A stretch of 64,000 bases of DNA, taken from positions 186,001-250,000 of the forward strand of contig CAVTHA010000009.1 of NCBI GenBank assembly GCA_963734435.1, read 5' to 3'. Source of the stretch: Bog-756 sp963734435. GTDB lineage: Bacteria > Actinomycetota > Acidimicrobiia > Acidimicrobiales > RAAP-2. The notes beneath the pieces are model-generated. The model made no database searches, was not told the origin of the DNA, and was given only the letters and a program-made list of their open reading frames with translations. Position numbers and translations under genes: made by a program. Below, piece by piece: positions 1 through 12,067 of the stretch (position 1 is its first letter; every line of letters starts with the position of its first letter).

Positions 1-489
1 CGGCTGGAACAGGGCGGTCACGACGACCTTGCCCTCAAGAGCGCCACCCTCCTCCTGTGGAAGGGCCACTGTTCGGTGCACCAGCGGTTCCGGCCCGCCC
101 ATATCGAAGCCTTCCGGGCCGAGCATCCCGAGGGCATCGTGGTGGTCCACCCCGAGTGCGCCCATGACGTGGTCGCCCTGGCCGATCAGGTCGGCTCCAC
201 CGACTACATCATCGGGGCGGTGGCCGACGCCCCGTCCGGGTCGGTGATCGGGGTAGGGACCGAGATCCATCTGGTCAAGCGGCTGGACGACGAGTCGCCG
301 GACAAGACCATCGTCTCCCTCGACCCCCTGGTCTGCCCGTGCTCCACCATGTTCCGCATCGATGCCGCTCACCTGGCCTGGGTCCTCGAGGGGCTGGTCG
401 AGGGCGAGGTCCGCAACCGGATCACGGTGGACGAGGACACGGCGGGCTGGGCCCGGGTGGCCCTCGAGCGGATGCTGGCCACTGTCTGA
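1..489 (+). CDS. nadA: Quinolinate synthase NadA, C-terminal part (5' end outside window)
   Basis: Condenses iminoaspartate with dihydroxyacetone phosphate to quinolinate in de novo NAD synthesis, using a [4Fe-4S] cluster in the cytoplasm. The frame is open from the first base. The three cluster cysteines of the family are recognisable: WKGHCSVHQRF (Cys codon at 70), HPEC followed by DVVALAD, and the C-terminal LVCPCSTMF. The tail segment LAWVLEGLVEGEVRNRITV matches the family's conserved end. The N-terminal half, including the start, lies before base 1. The gene converges on uvrA, with a 99-bp gap holding a 32-bp duplication and a palindrome. Identification is firm. Confidence 0.93.
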   Translation, partial: RLEQGGHDDLALKSATLLLWKGHCSVHQRFRPAHIEAFRAEHPEGIVVVHPECAHDVVALADQVGSTDYIIGAVADAPSGSVIGVGTEIHLVKRLDDESPDKTIVSLDPLVCPCSTMFRIDAAHLAWVLEGLVEGEVRNRITVDEDTAGWARVALERMLATV

Positions 490-514
490 CCGGACCGCTC
501 TGACCATCCAACCG

Positions 515-576
515 TCGACTGATCCCGGGTTCGACCGGTGCCGGGTTCGACTGATCCCGGGTTCGACCGCTGCCGG
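515..576. repeat. 32-bp tandem duplication between nadA and uvrA
   Basis: Two adjacent copies of a 32-base unit lie at 515-546 and 547-576; the first 23 bases of each copy are identical (515-537 and 547-569) and the rest differ at a few places. The period is not a multiple of three and no gene reads through it. It sits between the converging 3' ends of nadA and uvrA. Confidence 0.85.
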
Positions 577-588
577 CCCGCTAGCGGG

Positions 589-589
<1 letters not shown>
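576..589. terminator. Palindrome at the convergent nadA/uvrA ends, possible bidirectional terminator
   Basis: gcccgctagcgggc is a perfect 14-base palindrome whose last base is the first base (plus-strand order) of the uvrA stop codon region. Its place between two converging genes suits a bidirectional transcription stop, but there is no U-tract, so the role is inferred from position only. Confidence 0.35.
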
Positions 590-3549
<2,960 letters not shown>

Positions 3550-3588
3550 GGCGGTGAGGATACCGGTGCAGGGAGCGATGCCCGGCGG

Positions 3589-5763
3589 TCACGGACGGGC
3601 GACGACCTCGGCGCCGGCCGTCTGGACCTCGTCAGTGTCGGGGAGGTCGCTGTCGACGTCAGCCGTCTCTCCGGGGAGGACGCTCGAGCCGTCCACCGGA
3701 TCCCGTACCAGGAGCGACCGCAACTCCGAGATCTCGTCGCGCAGCAGCGCTGCCTCCTCGAACCGCAACTCCGCCGCGGCCCGGCCCATCTCGGCGTCGA
3801 GCCGGTGGATGAGGGCGGAGAGCTCGTCCGCATCGGGACCGAGCGCCTGCGCCAGCTCCGCCGCGGCAGCCTTCGGATCGACCCCTCTGCCCCGCATGGT
3901 CTGGGCCCGGTCGGCCACGGTGCGGCTGTTCGGGCCGCCACTGATGGCCGCCGACCCGATCCCCTCGCCGCGGACGCGCTCGAGGATGTCGGTGACCGAT
4001 TTGGAGATCGACTGGGGATCGATGCCGTGCTCCAGGTTGTAGGCGATCTGGCGGGCCCGGCGGCGCTGGGTCACACCGATGGCCTCGGTCATCGAGTCGG
4101 TTATCCGGTCGGCGTACATCACGACCCGGCCGTTGACATTGCGGGCGGCGCGCCCCATGGTCTGGATGAGGGACGGAGCCGAGCGCAGGAACCCCTCCTT
4201 GTCGGCGTCGAGCACCGCCACCAGGGCCACCTCGGGGAGGTCGAGGCCCTCACGCAGGAGGTTGATGCCGACCAGTACGTCGAAGGTGCCGAGCCGGAGC
4301 TCGCGGAGAAGCTCGATCCGGGCCACGGTGTCCACGTCCGAGTGGAGGTACTGCACCCGCACGCCCTGCTCGGCCAAGTAGTCGGTGAGGTCCTCGGCCA
4401 TCTTCTTGGTCAGCGTGGTGATGAGGACCCGGTACCCGTGGGCCACGGTGGCCTCGATCCGCTCTCGCAGATCGTCGATCTGGCCGGTCGTCGGCCTGAT
4501 GTCCACCTCCGGGTCGACCAGGCCCGTCGGGCGGATGACCTGCTCGACGATGTTGGCGCTGTGCTCGAGCTCCCACGGGCCCGGGGTGGCCGACAACAGG
4601 ATGGTCTGGCCCGTGCGCTCGAGGAACTCCTCGAACCGCAGCGGACGGTTGTCCAGTGCGGAGGGAAGCCGGAATCCGTGGTCCACCAGCGTCTCCTTGC
4701 GCGACCGGTCACCGGCGAATTGCCCGCGCAGCTGCGGTACGGCCACGTGGCTCTCGTCCACCACCACGAGGAAGTCCTTGGGGAAGAAGTCGAGCAGGGT
4801 GAACGGCGCCTCCCCCGCCGCCCGCCCGTCGAGATGACGGCTGTAATTCTCGATCCCACTGCACACGCCGGTCTCCGCCAGCATCTCGAGGTCGTACTCG
4901 GTGCGCATGCGCAACCGCTGGGCCTCGAGCAGCTTGCCCGCATCGGTGAGCTCGCCCAGCCGTTGCCTGAGCTCGACCTCGATGCCGGCGAGGGCCTGTT
5001 GTATCCGCGCGTCCCCCGCCCCGTAGTGCGTGTTGGCGAACACCACCAGCTCGTCGAGCTCGTCGCCGATCTCACCGGTGGTGACGTCGAAAGGGCGGAT
5101 CCGCTCGACCGTGTCCCCGAAGAACTCGATCCGGACGGCCTGGCTCTCGTAGGCGGCATGGATCTCCACGGTGTCCCCGCGCGCCCGGAACTGCCCGCGA
5201 GACAGCGTCATGTCATTGCGCGTGTACTGGAGCTCGACCAATCGCCTGAGCAGGGAGCGCTGCTCGTGCACCTCACCCGGCCGCAGGGCGACGATGCGGT
5301 CGCGGTACTCATCGGGTGAGCCGAGTCCGTAGATGCACGAGACCGAGGCCACCACGATGGTGTCCGGTCGCAGCAGCAGGGATGAGGTGCAGGCGTGCCG
5401 GAGGCGGTCGATCTCGTCGTTGATCGACGAGTCCTTCTCGATATAGGTGTCCGACGACGGCACATACGCCTCGGGCTGGTAGTAGTCGTAGTACGAGACG
5501 AAGTACTCCACCCGGTTGCGCGGGAACAGCTCCTTGAGCTCGGCGGCCAGCTGTGCGGCCAGGGACTTGTTGGGCTCGATGATCAGGGTCGGCCGCTGCA
5601 CCCCCTCGACGGTCCAGGCGATGGTGGCGGTCTTCCCCGACCCGGTGATGCCCAGCAGCGTCTGGTAGCGGTCACCCCGCCGGAGTCCCTCGACCAGCCC
5701 GTTGATGGCCTGGGGCTGGTCGCCGGCCGGCCGGAACGGCGAAATGACCTCAAAGTCGGGCAC
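3589..5763 (-). CDS. uvrB: Excinuclease ABC subunit UvrB
   Basis: Damage-verifying helicase-like subunit of UvrABC; it threads one strand behind a beta-hairpin and recruits UvrC. In 724 residues one sees the N-terminal RPAGDQPQAI motif, Walker A GITGSGKT (38-45), the damage-binding hairpin YYDYYQPEAY (91-100), helicase motifs DESHV, LLSATPG and the QTMGRAARN motif VI, and a C-terminal UVR motif (AAAELRFEEAALLRDEI) that binds UvrC. A roughly 35-residue acidic tail follows it. The ATG start at 5763 gives the standard N-terminus. It sits between coaE and uvrA on one strand, the order seen in many actinobacteria. Confidence 0.97.
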   Translation of the reverse strand: MPDFEVISPFRPAGDQPQAINGLVEGLRRGDRYQTLLGITGSGKTATIAWTVEGVQRPTLIIEPNKSLAAQLAAELKELFPRNRVEYFVSYYDYYQPEAYVPSSDTYIEKDSSINDEIDRLRHACTSSLLLRPDTIVVASVSCIYGLGSPDEYRDRIVALRPGEVHEQRSLLRRLVELQYTRNDMTLSRGQFRARGDTVEIHAAYESQAVRIEFFGDTVERIRPFDVTTGEIGDELDELVVFANTHYGAGDARIQQALAGIEVELRQRLGELTDAGKLLEAQRLRMRTEYDLEMLAETGVCSGIENYSRHLDGRAAGEAPFTLLDFFPKDFLVVVDESHVAVPQLRGQFAGDRSRKETLVDHGFRLPSALDNRPLRFEEFLERTGQTILLSATPGPWELEHSANIVEQVIRPTGLVDPEVDIRPTTGQIDDLRERIEATVAHGYRVLITTLTKKMAEDLTDYLAEQGVRVQYLHSDVDTVARIELLRELRLGTFDVLVGINLLREGLDLPEVALVAVLDADKEGFLRSAPSLIQTMGRAARNVNGRVVMYADRITDSMTEAIGVTQRRRARQIAYNLEHGIDPQSISKSVTDILERVRGEGIGSAAISGGPNSRTVADRAQTMRGRGVDPKAAAAELAQALGPDADELSALIHRLDAEMGRAAAELRFEEAALLRDEISELRSLLVRDPVDGSSVLPGETADVDSDLPDTDEVQTAGAEVVARP

Positions 5764-5830
5764 CTTCCGATGGTACCGGGAGGGTGTGACACCGGATCCC
5801 GTCGCGGAGGCCGGAGTCAGCCGGAGTGTC

Positions 5831-6472
5831 TCAGGAAGGGTCCGGGGGGGTCGGGGGCCGCCGGGAGCGGCTCCGGCGCAGTTCGAGGAGTACGTCCCAC
5901 ACCCGCTCGACCTCGCGACGGAGGTCGTCGAGGGTGCCGGTGTTGTCGATGATCAGGTCAGCCCCGTCGAGGCGGGTCTGACGGTCGGTCTGCGAGCTGA
6001 TGCGGGCGTCGGCGTCGGCCGGGGACATGCCCCGCTGGGTCACCAGACGCTCGAGGGCCAACTCGGTGGGCGTGTCGACCACCACCACCGCCGCCAGGTC
6101 GAGCAATTCGCGGTGGGCGGGTCGAAGCAGCGGAATGTCCAGCACCACGATGTCGTCACCACCGGCCTGCTCGTCCTTCCGGGCGATCATCTCGGCACCG
6201 ATGGCCGGATGGGTGATGGCGTTGAGATCGGCCAGGGATTCGGGGTGGCCGAAGGTCAACTCGGCTAGCCGGGGACGGTCGATCTGACCGTCCGGGTCCA
6301 GGATGCCCGGGCCGAAGCGATCGACGAGGGGCTGATAGGCCGCGCCGTCCGGGGCGACCACCTCCCGGGCGATGAGATCGGCGTCGATCACGGTGGCGCC
6401 CTTGCCCACCAGCAGATCGGCGACCGTCGACTTCCCGGCCCCGATGCCGCCGGTGAGCCCGACGGCGAGCAC
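5831..6472 (-). CDS. coaE: Dephospho-CoA kinase CoaE
   Basis: Phosphorylates dephospho-CoA at the ribose 3'-OH, the last step of CoA synthesis. The 213-residue product opens with VGLTGGIGAGKST (P-loop at 8-16) and keeps DADLIAREVV, LAELTFGHPE, ITHPAI, the lid-region DIPLLRPA and VVDTP of the family. The start is GTG at 6472, chosen because it gives the family N-terminus and has a GAGGGGGG ribosome-binding site just upstream; the same open frame continues much further 5' but that part is the antisense of the methyltransferase. The stop lies 67 bp before uvrB. The last 15 residues are an Arg/Pro-rich extension. Confidence 0.95.
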   Translation of the reverse strand: MLAVGLTGGIGAGKSTVADLLVGKGATVIDADLIAREVVAPDGAAYQPLVDRFGPGILDPDGQIDRPRLAELTFGHPESLADLNAITHPAIGAEMIARKDEQAGGDDIVVLDIPLLRPAHRELLDLAAVVVVDTPTELALERLVTQRGMSPADADARISSQTDRQTRLDGADLIIDNTGTLDDLRREVERVWDVLLELRRSRSRRPPTPPDPS

Positions 6473-6486
6473 GCCCCCCTCGCCGA

Positions 6487-7404
6487 TCAGGCCGCTCGCC
6501 GCGGCCGGGAGGCGGTGGCGAACAGGACCATGGTCGTCCGGTCGAGCTGGTCGGTGATGAAGAAGTCGTCGGCGGTGATGCCGGTGCTCCCCCCCGAGTC
6601 GCCACGGGCGATGAGCCGGTAGGCCAACGGGAGCACGCGTGTGTAAATCCCGACGTACCAGGACCGCGGGATGCGGTGGCGGAGGTCGAGGACGTCCAGG
6701 CGCAGCACCTTGTCGGCCTTCTGACGGCGAGCCATGAAATCGGCCTTCACCCGGGGCACGGCGTCCATGCCTTGGACCACGACGTCGTGGAAGTGCCGAT
6801 CCAGCAGCTCGCGGAGTTCGGGTGGCTCGAACAGGTGAACGTGGAAGGGGTTCTCGAAGTCGGCTGGTGCATTCGGGGTGAGGAAGAACACGGTCCCGTC
6901 GTCGGCCAGCGCCCGGGCCAGCTCCCGGACATGTCCCTCGGGGTCCTCGAAGTGCTCGATCAGGTGTGAGGAGCAGGCCCAGTCGAAGCGACCCTCGACC
7001 AACCCGAGCGAGCCGGCGTCCATCTGCGCCACCAGTAGCCCCTCCCGCCCCCAGCGGCCCTGCGCGGCGGCAACCGCCTCGGCGCTGTAGTCGACCCCCA
7101 GCACCGCTCGGTCCTCGGCCACGAAGCGCGCCGACTCGAAGCCCTGACCGCATCCCACATCCAGCATGGTGCCTGGCCCGAGGCGGTCGATGACCGTCCG
7201 ATAGCCAGCCGCGTGCAACGCCAGCAGCGAGTCGGGGGTGACCCCCGGCATCGGACGCTCACCGGTGAGCCGGCGGGCGGAGGCGGCACCGCGACCGCCG
7301 CCACGGCCGTCGCCACCGGTACCCCGCTCCCCGAGGTCGGAATGGTGGATGCTCAAGGCAGGCTCCCTGCGGTCAGCTGGCTGGTGGGTCGCCGTACGGT
7401 CCAT
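6487..7404 (-). CDS. Class I SAM-dependent methyltransferase
   Basis: Predicted SAM-dependent methyltransferase of unknown substrate. Motif I is MLDVGCGQGFE (80-90), motif II-like VLGVDYS, and post-motif SSHLIEHFEDPEGHVREL; this is the Methyltransf_11/25 type common among polysaccharide and small-molecule methylases. The 305-residue product has a Gly/Arg-rich first 50 residues, so the true start may be later (for example Met52). Its 3' end is 14 bp from coaE, and its 5' end diverges from the AftD-like gene. Placement beside the envelope-glycan cluster suggests a sugar or lipid substrate, which is inference only. Confidence 0.8.
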   Translation of the reverse strand: MDRTATHQPADRREPALSIHHSDLGERGTGGDGRGGGRGAASARRLTGERPMPGVTPDSLLALHAAGYRTVIDRLGPGTMLDVGCGQGFESARFVAEDRAVLGVDYSAEAVAAAQGRWGREGLLVAQMDAGSLGLVEGRFDWACSSHLIEHFEDPEGHVRELARALADDGTVFFLTPNAPADFENPFHVHLFEPPELRELLDRHFHDVVVQGMDAVPRVKADFMARRQKADKVLRLDVLDLRHRIPRSWYVGIYTRVLPLAYRLIARGDSGGSTGITADDFFITDQLDRTTMVLFATASRPRRAA

Positions 7405-7447
7405 AGCGGGTGGTGGGCTGCGATGTCGTGGCCACTCGCTGGTTGTT

Positions 7448-7453
7448 TACACT
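7448..7453 (+). promoter_or_regulatory. Candidate -10 element for a leaderless AftD-like transcript
   Basis: TACACT at 7448-7453 matches the -10 consensus at the key positions and lies 11 bp before the GTG at 7465, so a start site 7-9 bases downstream would give an almost leaderless mRNA, as often seen in actinobacteria. No good -35 is visible and no Shine-Dalgarno precedes the GTG. Weak evidence. Confidence 0.25.
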
Positions 7454-7464
7454 ACCGAGCACTC

Positions 7465-10400
7465 GTGTTGGAGCTCCAACCCTCTCCTGTCGCGCTCCCG
7501 GAGCCGACCCGTCAGCGCTCGCTGTCCACGCGGCTGCGGTCGTCCGGCAGGCTTCGGACCGCGGCGGACTATGCGGTGCTGGCGGTGCTGGCTCTCGTGC
7601 CCATGCTGGCCGCCCGGCCCGGCACGGTGACTGACGACACCAAGACGTATCTCTACCTCGACCCGGGTCGGTACGTGCGACAGGCCGCCTCTCTGTGGGA
7701 CCCCGGCGTGGCCCTCGGGACGGTGACCCACGAGAACATCGGTTACCTCCTTCCCATGGGCCCGTTCTATTGGGTCGCAGCCGAGCTGCACGTGCCCCTG
7801 TGGGTGGCCCAGCGGCTGTGGATGGCGGCCCTGCTGTTCGCGGCCGGGGCCGGAGCCCTCTATCTGTGCCGCACGGTGAACCTGACCGGCCCGGGACGGT
7901 ACATCGCCGCCGTCGGCTTCATGTTCACCCCCTACGTACTGCAGTACGCCGGCCGTATCTCCGTCATCCTCATGCCCTGGGCCGGCCTGCCCTGGATGGT
8001 GGCCTTCGTGATCCTGGCACTCCGTCGTGGGGGCTGGCGCTATCCCGCCCTGTTCGCGCTGGTGGTGGCGCTGGTCAGCGGCATCAACGCCAGCTCGATC
8101 CTCTACGTGGGCATCGCTCCTGCCCTCTGGTTGCCGTACGCGGTGCTGGTGGCCAGGGAGTCGAGCTGGCGGCGGGCCTGGGGGGTGGCCTGGAAGGTGG
8201 GGGTGCTGAGCGCCCTCGTCTCGCTGTGGTGGGCGGTGGGTCTGCAGGTGGAAGCGGCTTACGGGGTCAACGTGCTCAAGTACACCGAGACAGTGCCGGC
8301 CACGAGCGGGACCTCCCTGGCCTCCGAGATCCTCCGGGGCCTCGGGTACTGGTACTTCTACGGATCCGACCGGGTGGGGGCCTGGACCCAGACCTCGGTG
8401 GCCTACACCCAGAACCTGTGGCTCATCGGCGCCAGCTTCGTCGTGCCGGTGCTGGCCTTCGCTGCCGCCGTCTTCGCCCGGTGGCGCTATCGCGGCTATT
8501 TCATCCTCATCACCGTGGTCGGCATGGTGCTGGCCGTCGGCCCGAACCCCTACGCCGACCCCTCGGCGGTCGGCTCGGTGCTCAAGGCCATCATGGTGGA
8601 CACCACAGCCGGCCTGGCCATGCGCTCCACCGATCGCGCCTCACCCCTGATCATCCTCAGCCTGGCCATGTTCCTCGGGGGCGCGGTGAGTGCGGTGGCG
8701 GCCCGGGTCCCCCGGACCGGGCTGGTCGTCGGCGGGTTGGCGGCGGCCGCCGTCCTGGCTGCCTCCACCCCGCTCTGGACGGGTGGGATCATCGCCGACG
8801 GCTTCACCCAGCCGGCCACCCCGCCGCTCTACGTCCGGCAAGCCGCGGCCGCCCTCGACCGCACCCATCCCGGCACCCGGGTCTACGCCCTGCCCGGCAA
8901 CAACTTCGCCGCCTACCGCTGGGGCGACACCATCGACACGGTCTACCCCGGCCTGATGACCCGGCCGTTCGTGACCCATGAGCAGCAGATCATGGGCTCG
9001 TTGGCCACCGCCGACCTGTTGCAGGCGGTCGACACCCCGCTCCAGGACGGAACCATGGACTGGAACACCATCGCCCCCTTGTCGTCGCTCATGAGCGCCG
9101 GCGATGTGCTGGTCCAGTACGACCAGGCCTACGAGCGCTACGACACGCCCATCCCCCAACAGCTGGCCTACGAGCTGTCGGTGACGCCCCCGGGGCTCTC
9201 GAATCCGGTGAGCTACGGCCGGCCCACACCCAACATCCCTTTGGAGCCCCACTTCGACGAGGCCACCCTGACCCGGCCGCCCAACCAGGGATGGCCGGCG
9301 CCACTCACCACCTACACCGTGGCCAAGCCACGCCCGATCGTGCGTACGGAGTCGACCAAGGACCCCCTGGTCATCGACGGCGACGCGTCGGGCATCGTCA
9401 ATGCCGCATCGGTCGGACTGCTCGGCTCCAACCCCACCATCCTCTACGCCGGGAGCCTCGACACCGATCCGTCGCTCCGCAAGACGACCCTCGGTGCCCC
9501 CGCCGACCTGGTGGTGACCGACACCAACCGCAAGCAGGGGTACCGGTGGAACTCGCTCAGCCAGAACACCGGCTACACCGAGACCGCCTCCCAGGGTCCC
9601 GACACGGGCGACCCCACCGATGCCCCCATCAATCTGTTCCCCGGCGCCCCCGCCGACGCCCAGACCACGGCCCGATACCTCGGCGTCTCGTCCGTGACCG
9701 CCTCGTCGTACGGATCCTCCATCACCTATCTGCCCGAGAGCCGCCCCGCCGCCGCCCTCGACGGCAACACCGAGACGTCGTGGTTGGACGACTCCTTCGG
9801 CCCACAACTCGGGCAGTGGTGGCAGGTCACCCTGGACAGGCCGAGGACAGTCGGGTCGGTGACCCTGGTCCAGCCGGTGACCGGTGATCCTGACCGATGG
9901 ATCACCAAGGTCACCCTGACCTTTGACGGTGGCCACCCTCTCGTCGTCCCCCTGGGTCCCGGCTCGAGGACGGTGGCGGGCCAGGTGGTCTCCTTCCCGA
10001 CCCGCTCCTTCACGACCCTGCGAATCACGGTGAATGCGGTGGCGACGTCCGCGCCGCAAAGCGCGGTTGCCTCCCGCAGTTCGGTGGGGTTCGCCGAGGT
10101 CAGGATCCCCGGCGTCACCGCAGACGAGACCATCGCCATGCCCGAGGACCTCGTTCGGGCCGCCGGCGCGGCCTCGGCATCCGACCGTCTCAGCCTGATC
10201 ATGACGCGGTTGCGGAGCTCGGGGGCGCCACCCCGCTCGGACACCGAGACATCGTTGGAACGCAGCTTCTGGCTACCGACCGCCCGTACCTTCTCCATGA
10301 CCGGGGCGGCCCGGATCTCCCCACTCATCCCCGACGACCGGATCGACCAGTTGGTCGGGCGGTCGAGCCCTCCGGGTGGCGCGGTCACCGCGTACTCTCG

Positions 10401-12045
10401 GGGCCGGCTGCCGGGCGACCTTCGGGCCGGGGCCGTCGCCACCATCGACGGTAATCCGAACACCCTGTGGGAGCCCGGCTTCGGCGTGAACCACCAGGCC
10501 GGACAGTGGCTGCAGTACGTCCTCCCCCACCCCGTCACCCTTGATCACCTCGATCTCAAGGTGGCGGCCGACGGCCAGCACTCGGTGCCCACCAAGCTGA
10601 CCATCTCGGCCGGCGGTCAGCAGGCCTCGATCACTCTGCCCCCGATTCCGGACGGGACGATCCCCGGCTCGGTGGTCGACGTCCCGATCTCCTTCCCCCC
10701 TCTGACCGGGCAAAGCATCCGGATCACCGTCGATGCCGTCCGCGTCGAATACACCACCAACTACTACTCACGGAACCCCCTCGCCATGCCGCTGGGTATC
10801 GCTGAAGTCGGAATCCCCGGTGCCTCCGCCGGCACCCTGCCGGCGTCCATTCCGTCATCATGCCGGAACGACCTGCTCACGGTGGACGGCCGTCCGCTGT
10901 GGGTATCGATCAACGGGGCCACGTCCACTGCCCTGTCCCGCCAAGCGCTGACCGTCTCGCTTTGCGGTCCCGACGCCGGCGGGGTGGCCCTCGGGCCCGG
11001 GCCTCACACGCTCCGCGCCACCCTCGGCCAGGTCTCGGGATTCGACATCGACCAGCTGGCCCTGGACTCGGCTCCTGGTGGTGGGCCCATGCCTCTCGCC
11101 ACCGCCGCCACCCTCCAGGCGCCGCCGGCGACCACCTCGCCGGCGGTCAGGGTCGAGAGCCAGACCGCCACCGCCGTCCACCTCACGGTCAGCGGGGTCA
11201 CCCCGGCGTCGGAGCAGTCGGGTCTGGACCTGGTCCTGGGCCAGAGCATCAACCCCGGTTGGACGGCCACCGTGGCCGGCGGCCAGAGCCTCGGGAAGCC
11301 GGAGCTCCTCGACGGTTACGCCAACGCCTGGCGACTGGACCCCTCCGATCTCGCTCCGGCGCAGCCGAACGGCACCGTCTCGGTCGTGCTCCGCTGGCAG
11401 CCCCAGCGCCGGGTGGACCTGGCCCTCATCGTCTCCGCCCTGGCCATCCTGTTGTGCCTGGCCCTGGTCATCGTGCCGCCGGTACGGAACCGCCGAGGCC
11501 GGCGCCGGGCCCGCGGGGACGCGCGGTCCACCCCCCCGGACATCCCAGGCGAGGGCCCGGCGGTGGCCGAGACGGACACCAGGGTGGACGGCCCGGTGCT
11601 GGTCCGTCCGTTCCGCGCCGATGCACCTCCGGCGCCGCTGCCGGTCGCCCTGGTCACCGGGCTTGTCACCGGAGTCGTCGCCGGGCTGATCGCCATGCCC
11701 GCTGCCGGTGTGGCGGTCGGGGTGGCGAGCGTGGTGGTCCTGCTCGTGCCGCGCCTGCGACTGCTGTTGGGCCTGGTGGCCGTAGCCGGCATGGCGGCAG
11801 CCGGGATCTACACGGTCGTGCACCAGGCGACCGCTGTCGTGCCCCCTGGTGGGGCCTGGACCCTTTCATTCGATGCGGCCAGCCGGTTGGCATGGACCGG
11901 CGTCGTATTCCTGGGAGCAGATGCGGTGGTGGAGGCGGTGCTCGCCCGCCGGCGGGAGCAGAGCAACATCACGCCGTCTGCCGGTGACCACCCGCCAGGA
12001 TCCGCGGCCGGCGGAACCGCGGGGACCGGCCCGTTGCTCGACTGA
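7465..12045 (+). CDS. AftD-like alpha-(1->3)-arabinofuranosyltransferase (DUF3367), GT-C membrane protein
   Basis: Very large (about 1526 residues from GTG 7465) integral membrane glycosyltransferase of the GT-C fold. A hydrophobic N-terminal half with about eleven membrane segments starts at RTAADYAVLAVLALVPML and has the acidic first-loop motif TVTDDTKTYLYLDP. The extracytoplasmic half carries two F5/8-type (discoidin-like) carbohydrate-binding modules, seen as ALDGNTETSW near residue 760 and TIDGNPNTLW near 990. The C-terminus has about five further membrane segments (1318-1452) and a short tail. This layout is that of mycobacterial AftD, which adds arabinofuranose to arabinogalactan/LAM. 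The start is uncertain: ATG 7423 is also in frame. It converges on the GT4 gene. No frameshift in 4.6 kb. Confidence 0.82.
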   Translation: MLELQPSPVALPEPTRQRSLSTRLRSSGRLRTAADYAVLAVLALVPMLAARPGTVTDDTKTYLYLDPGRYVRQAASLWDPGVALGTVTHENIGYLLPMGPFYWVAAELHVPLWVAQRLWMAALLFAAGAGALYLCRTVNLTGPGRYIAAVGFMFTPYVLQYAGRISVILMPWAGLPWMVAFVILALRRGGWRYPALFALVVALVSGINASSILYVGIAPALWLPYAVLVARESSWRRAWGVAWKVGVLSALVSLWWAVGLQVEAAYGVNVLKYTETVPATSGTSLASEILRGLGYWYFYGSDRVGAWTQTSVAYTQNLWLIGASFVVPVLAFAAAVFARWRYRGYFILITVVGMVLAVGPNPYADPSAVGSVLKAIMVDTTAGLAMRSTDRASPLIILSLAMFLGGAVSAVAARVPRTGLVVGGLAAAAVLAASTPLWTGGIIADGFTQPATPPLYVRQAAAALDRTHPGTRVYALPGNNFAAYRWGDTIDTVYPGLMTRPFVTHEQQIMGSLATADLLQAVDTPLQDGTMDWNTIAPLSSLMSAGDVLVQYDQAYERYDTPIPQQLAYELSVTPPGLSNPVSYGRPTPNIPLEPHFDEATLTRPPNQGWPAPLTTYTVAKPRPIVRTESTKDPLVIDGDASGIVNAASVGLLGSNPTILYAGSLDTDPSLRKTTLGAPADLVVTDTNRKQGYRWNSLSQNTGYTETASQGPDTGDPTDAPINLFPGAPADAQTTARYLGVSSVTASSYGSSITYLPESRPAAALDGNTETSWLDDSFGPQLGQWWQVTLDRPRTVGSVTLVQPVTGDPDRWITKVTLTFDGGHPLVVPLGPGSRTVAGQVVSFPTRSFTTLRITVNAVATSAPQSAVASRSSVGFAEVRIPGVTADETIAMPEDLVRAAGAASASDRLSLIMTRLRSSGAPPRSDTETSLERSFWLPTARTFSMTGAARISPLIPDDRIDQLVGRSSPPGGAVTAYSRGRLPGDLRAGAVATIDGNPNTLWEPGFGVNHQAGQWLQYVLPHPVTLDHLDLKVAADGQHSVPTKLTISAGGQQASITLPPIPDGTIPGSVVDVPISFPPLTGQSIRITVDAVRVEYTTNYYSRNPLAMPLGIAEVGIPGASAGTLPASIPSSCRNDLLTVDGRPLWVSINGATSTALSRQALTVSLCGPDAGGVALGPGPHTLRATLGQVSGFDIDQLALDSAPGGGPMPLATAATLQAPPATTSPAVRVESQTATAVHLTVSGVTPASEQSGLDLVLGQSINPGWTATVAGGQSLGKPELLDGYANAWRLDPSDLAPAQPNGTVSVVLRWQPQRRVDLALIVSALAILLCLALVIVPPVRNRRGRRRARGDARSTPPDIPGEGPAVAETDTRVDGPVLVRPFRADAPPAPLPVALVTGLVTGVVAGLIAMPAAGVAVGVASVVVLLVPRLRLLLGLVAVAGMAAAGIYTVVHQATAVVPPGGAWTLSFDAASRLAWTGVVFLGADAVVEAVLARRREQSNITPSAGDHPPGSAAGGTAGTGPLLD

Positions 12046-12067
12046 TCGGCGGGGAAGAGTCGGGCTC

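Noticed and set aside
5831..7153. A 440-codon frame joining a long N-terminal extension to CoaE
   Set aside because: The extension is antisense-like shadow of the methyltransferase gene in another frame; CoaE has its own GTG and ribosome-binding site at 6472.
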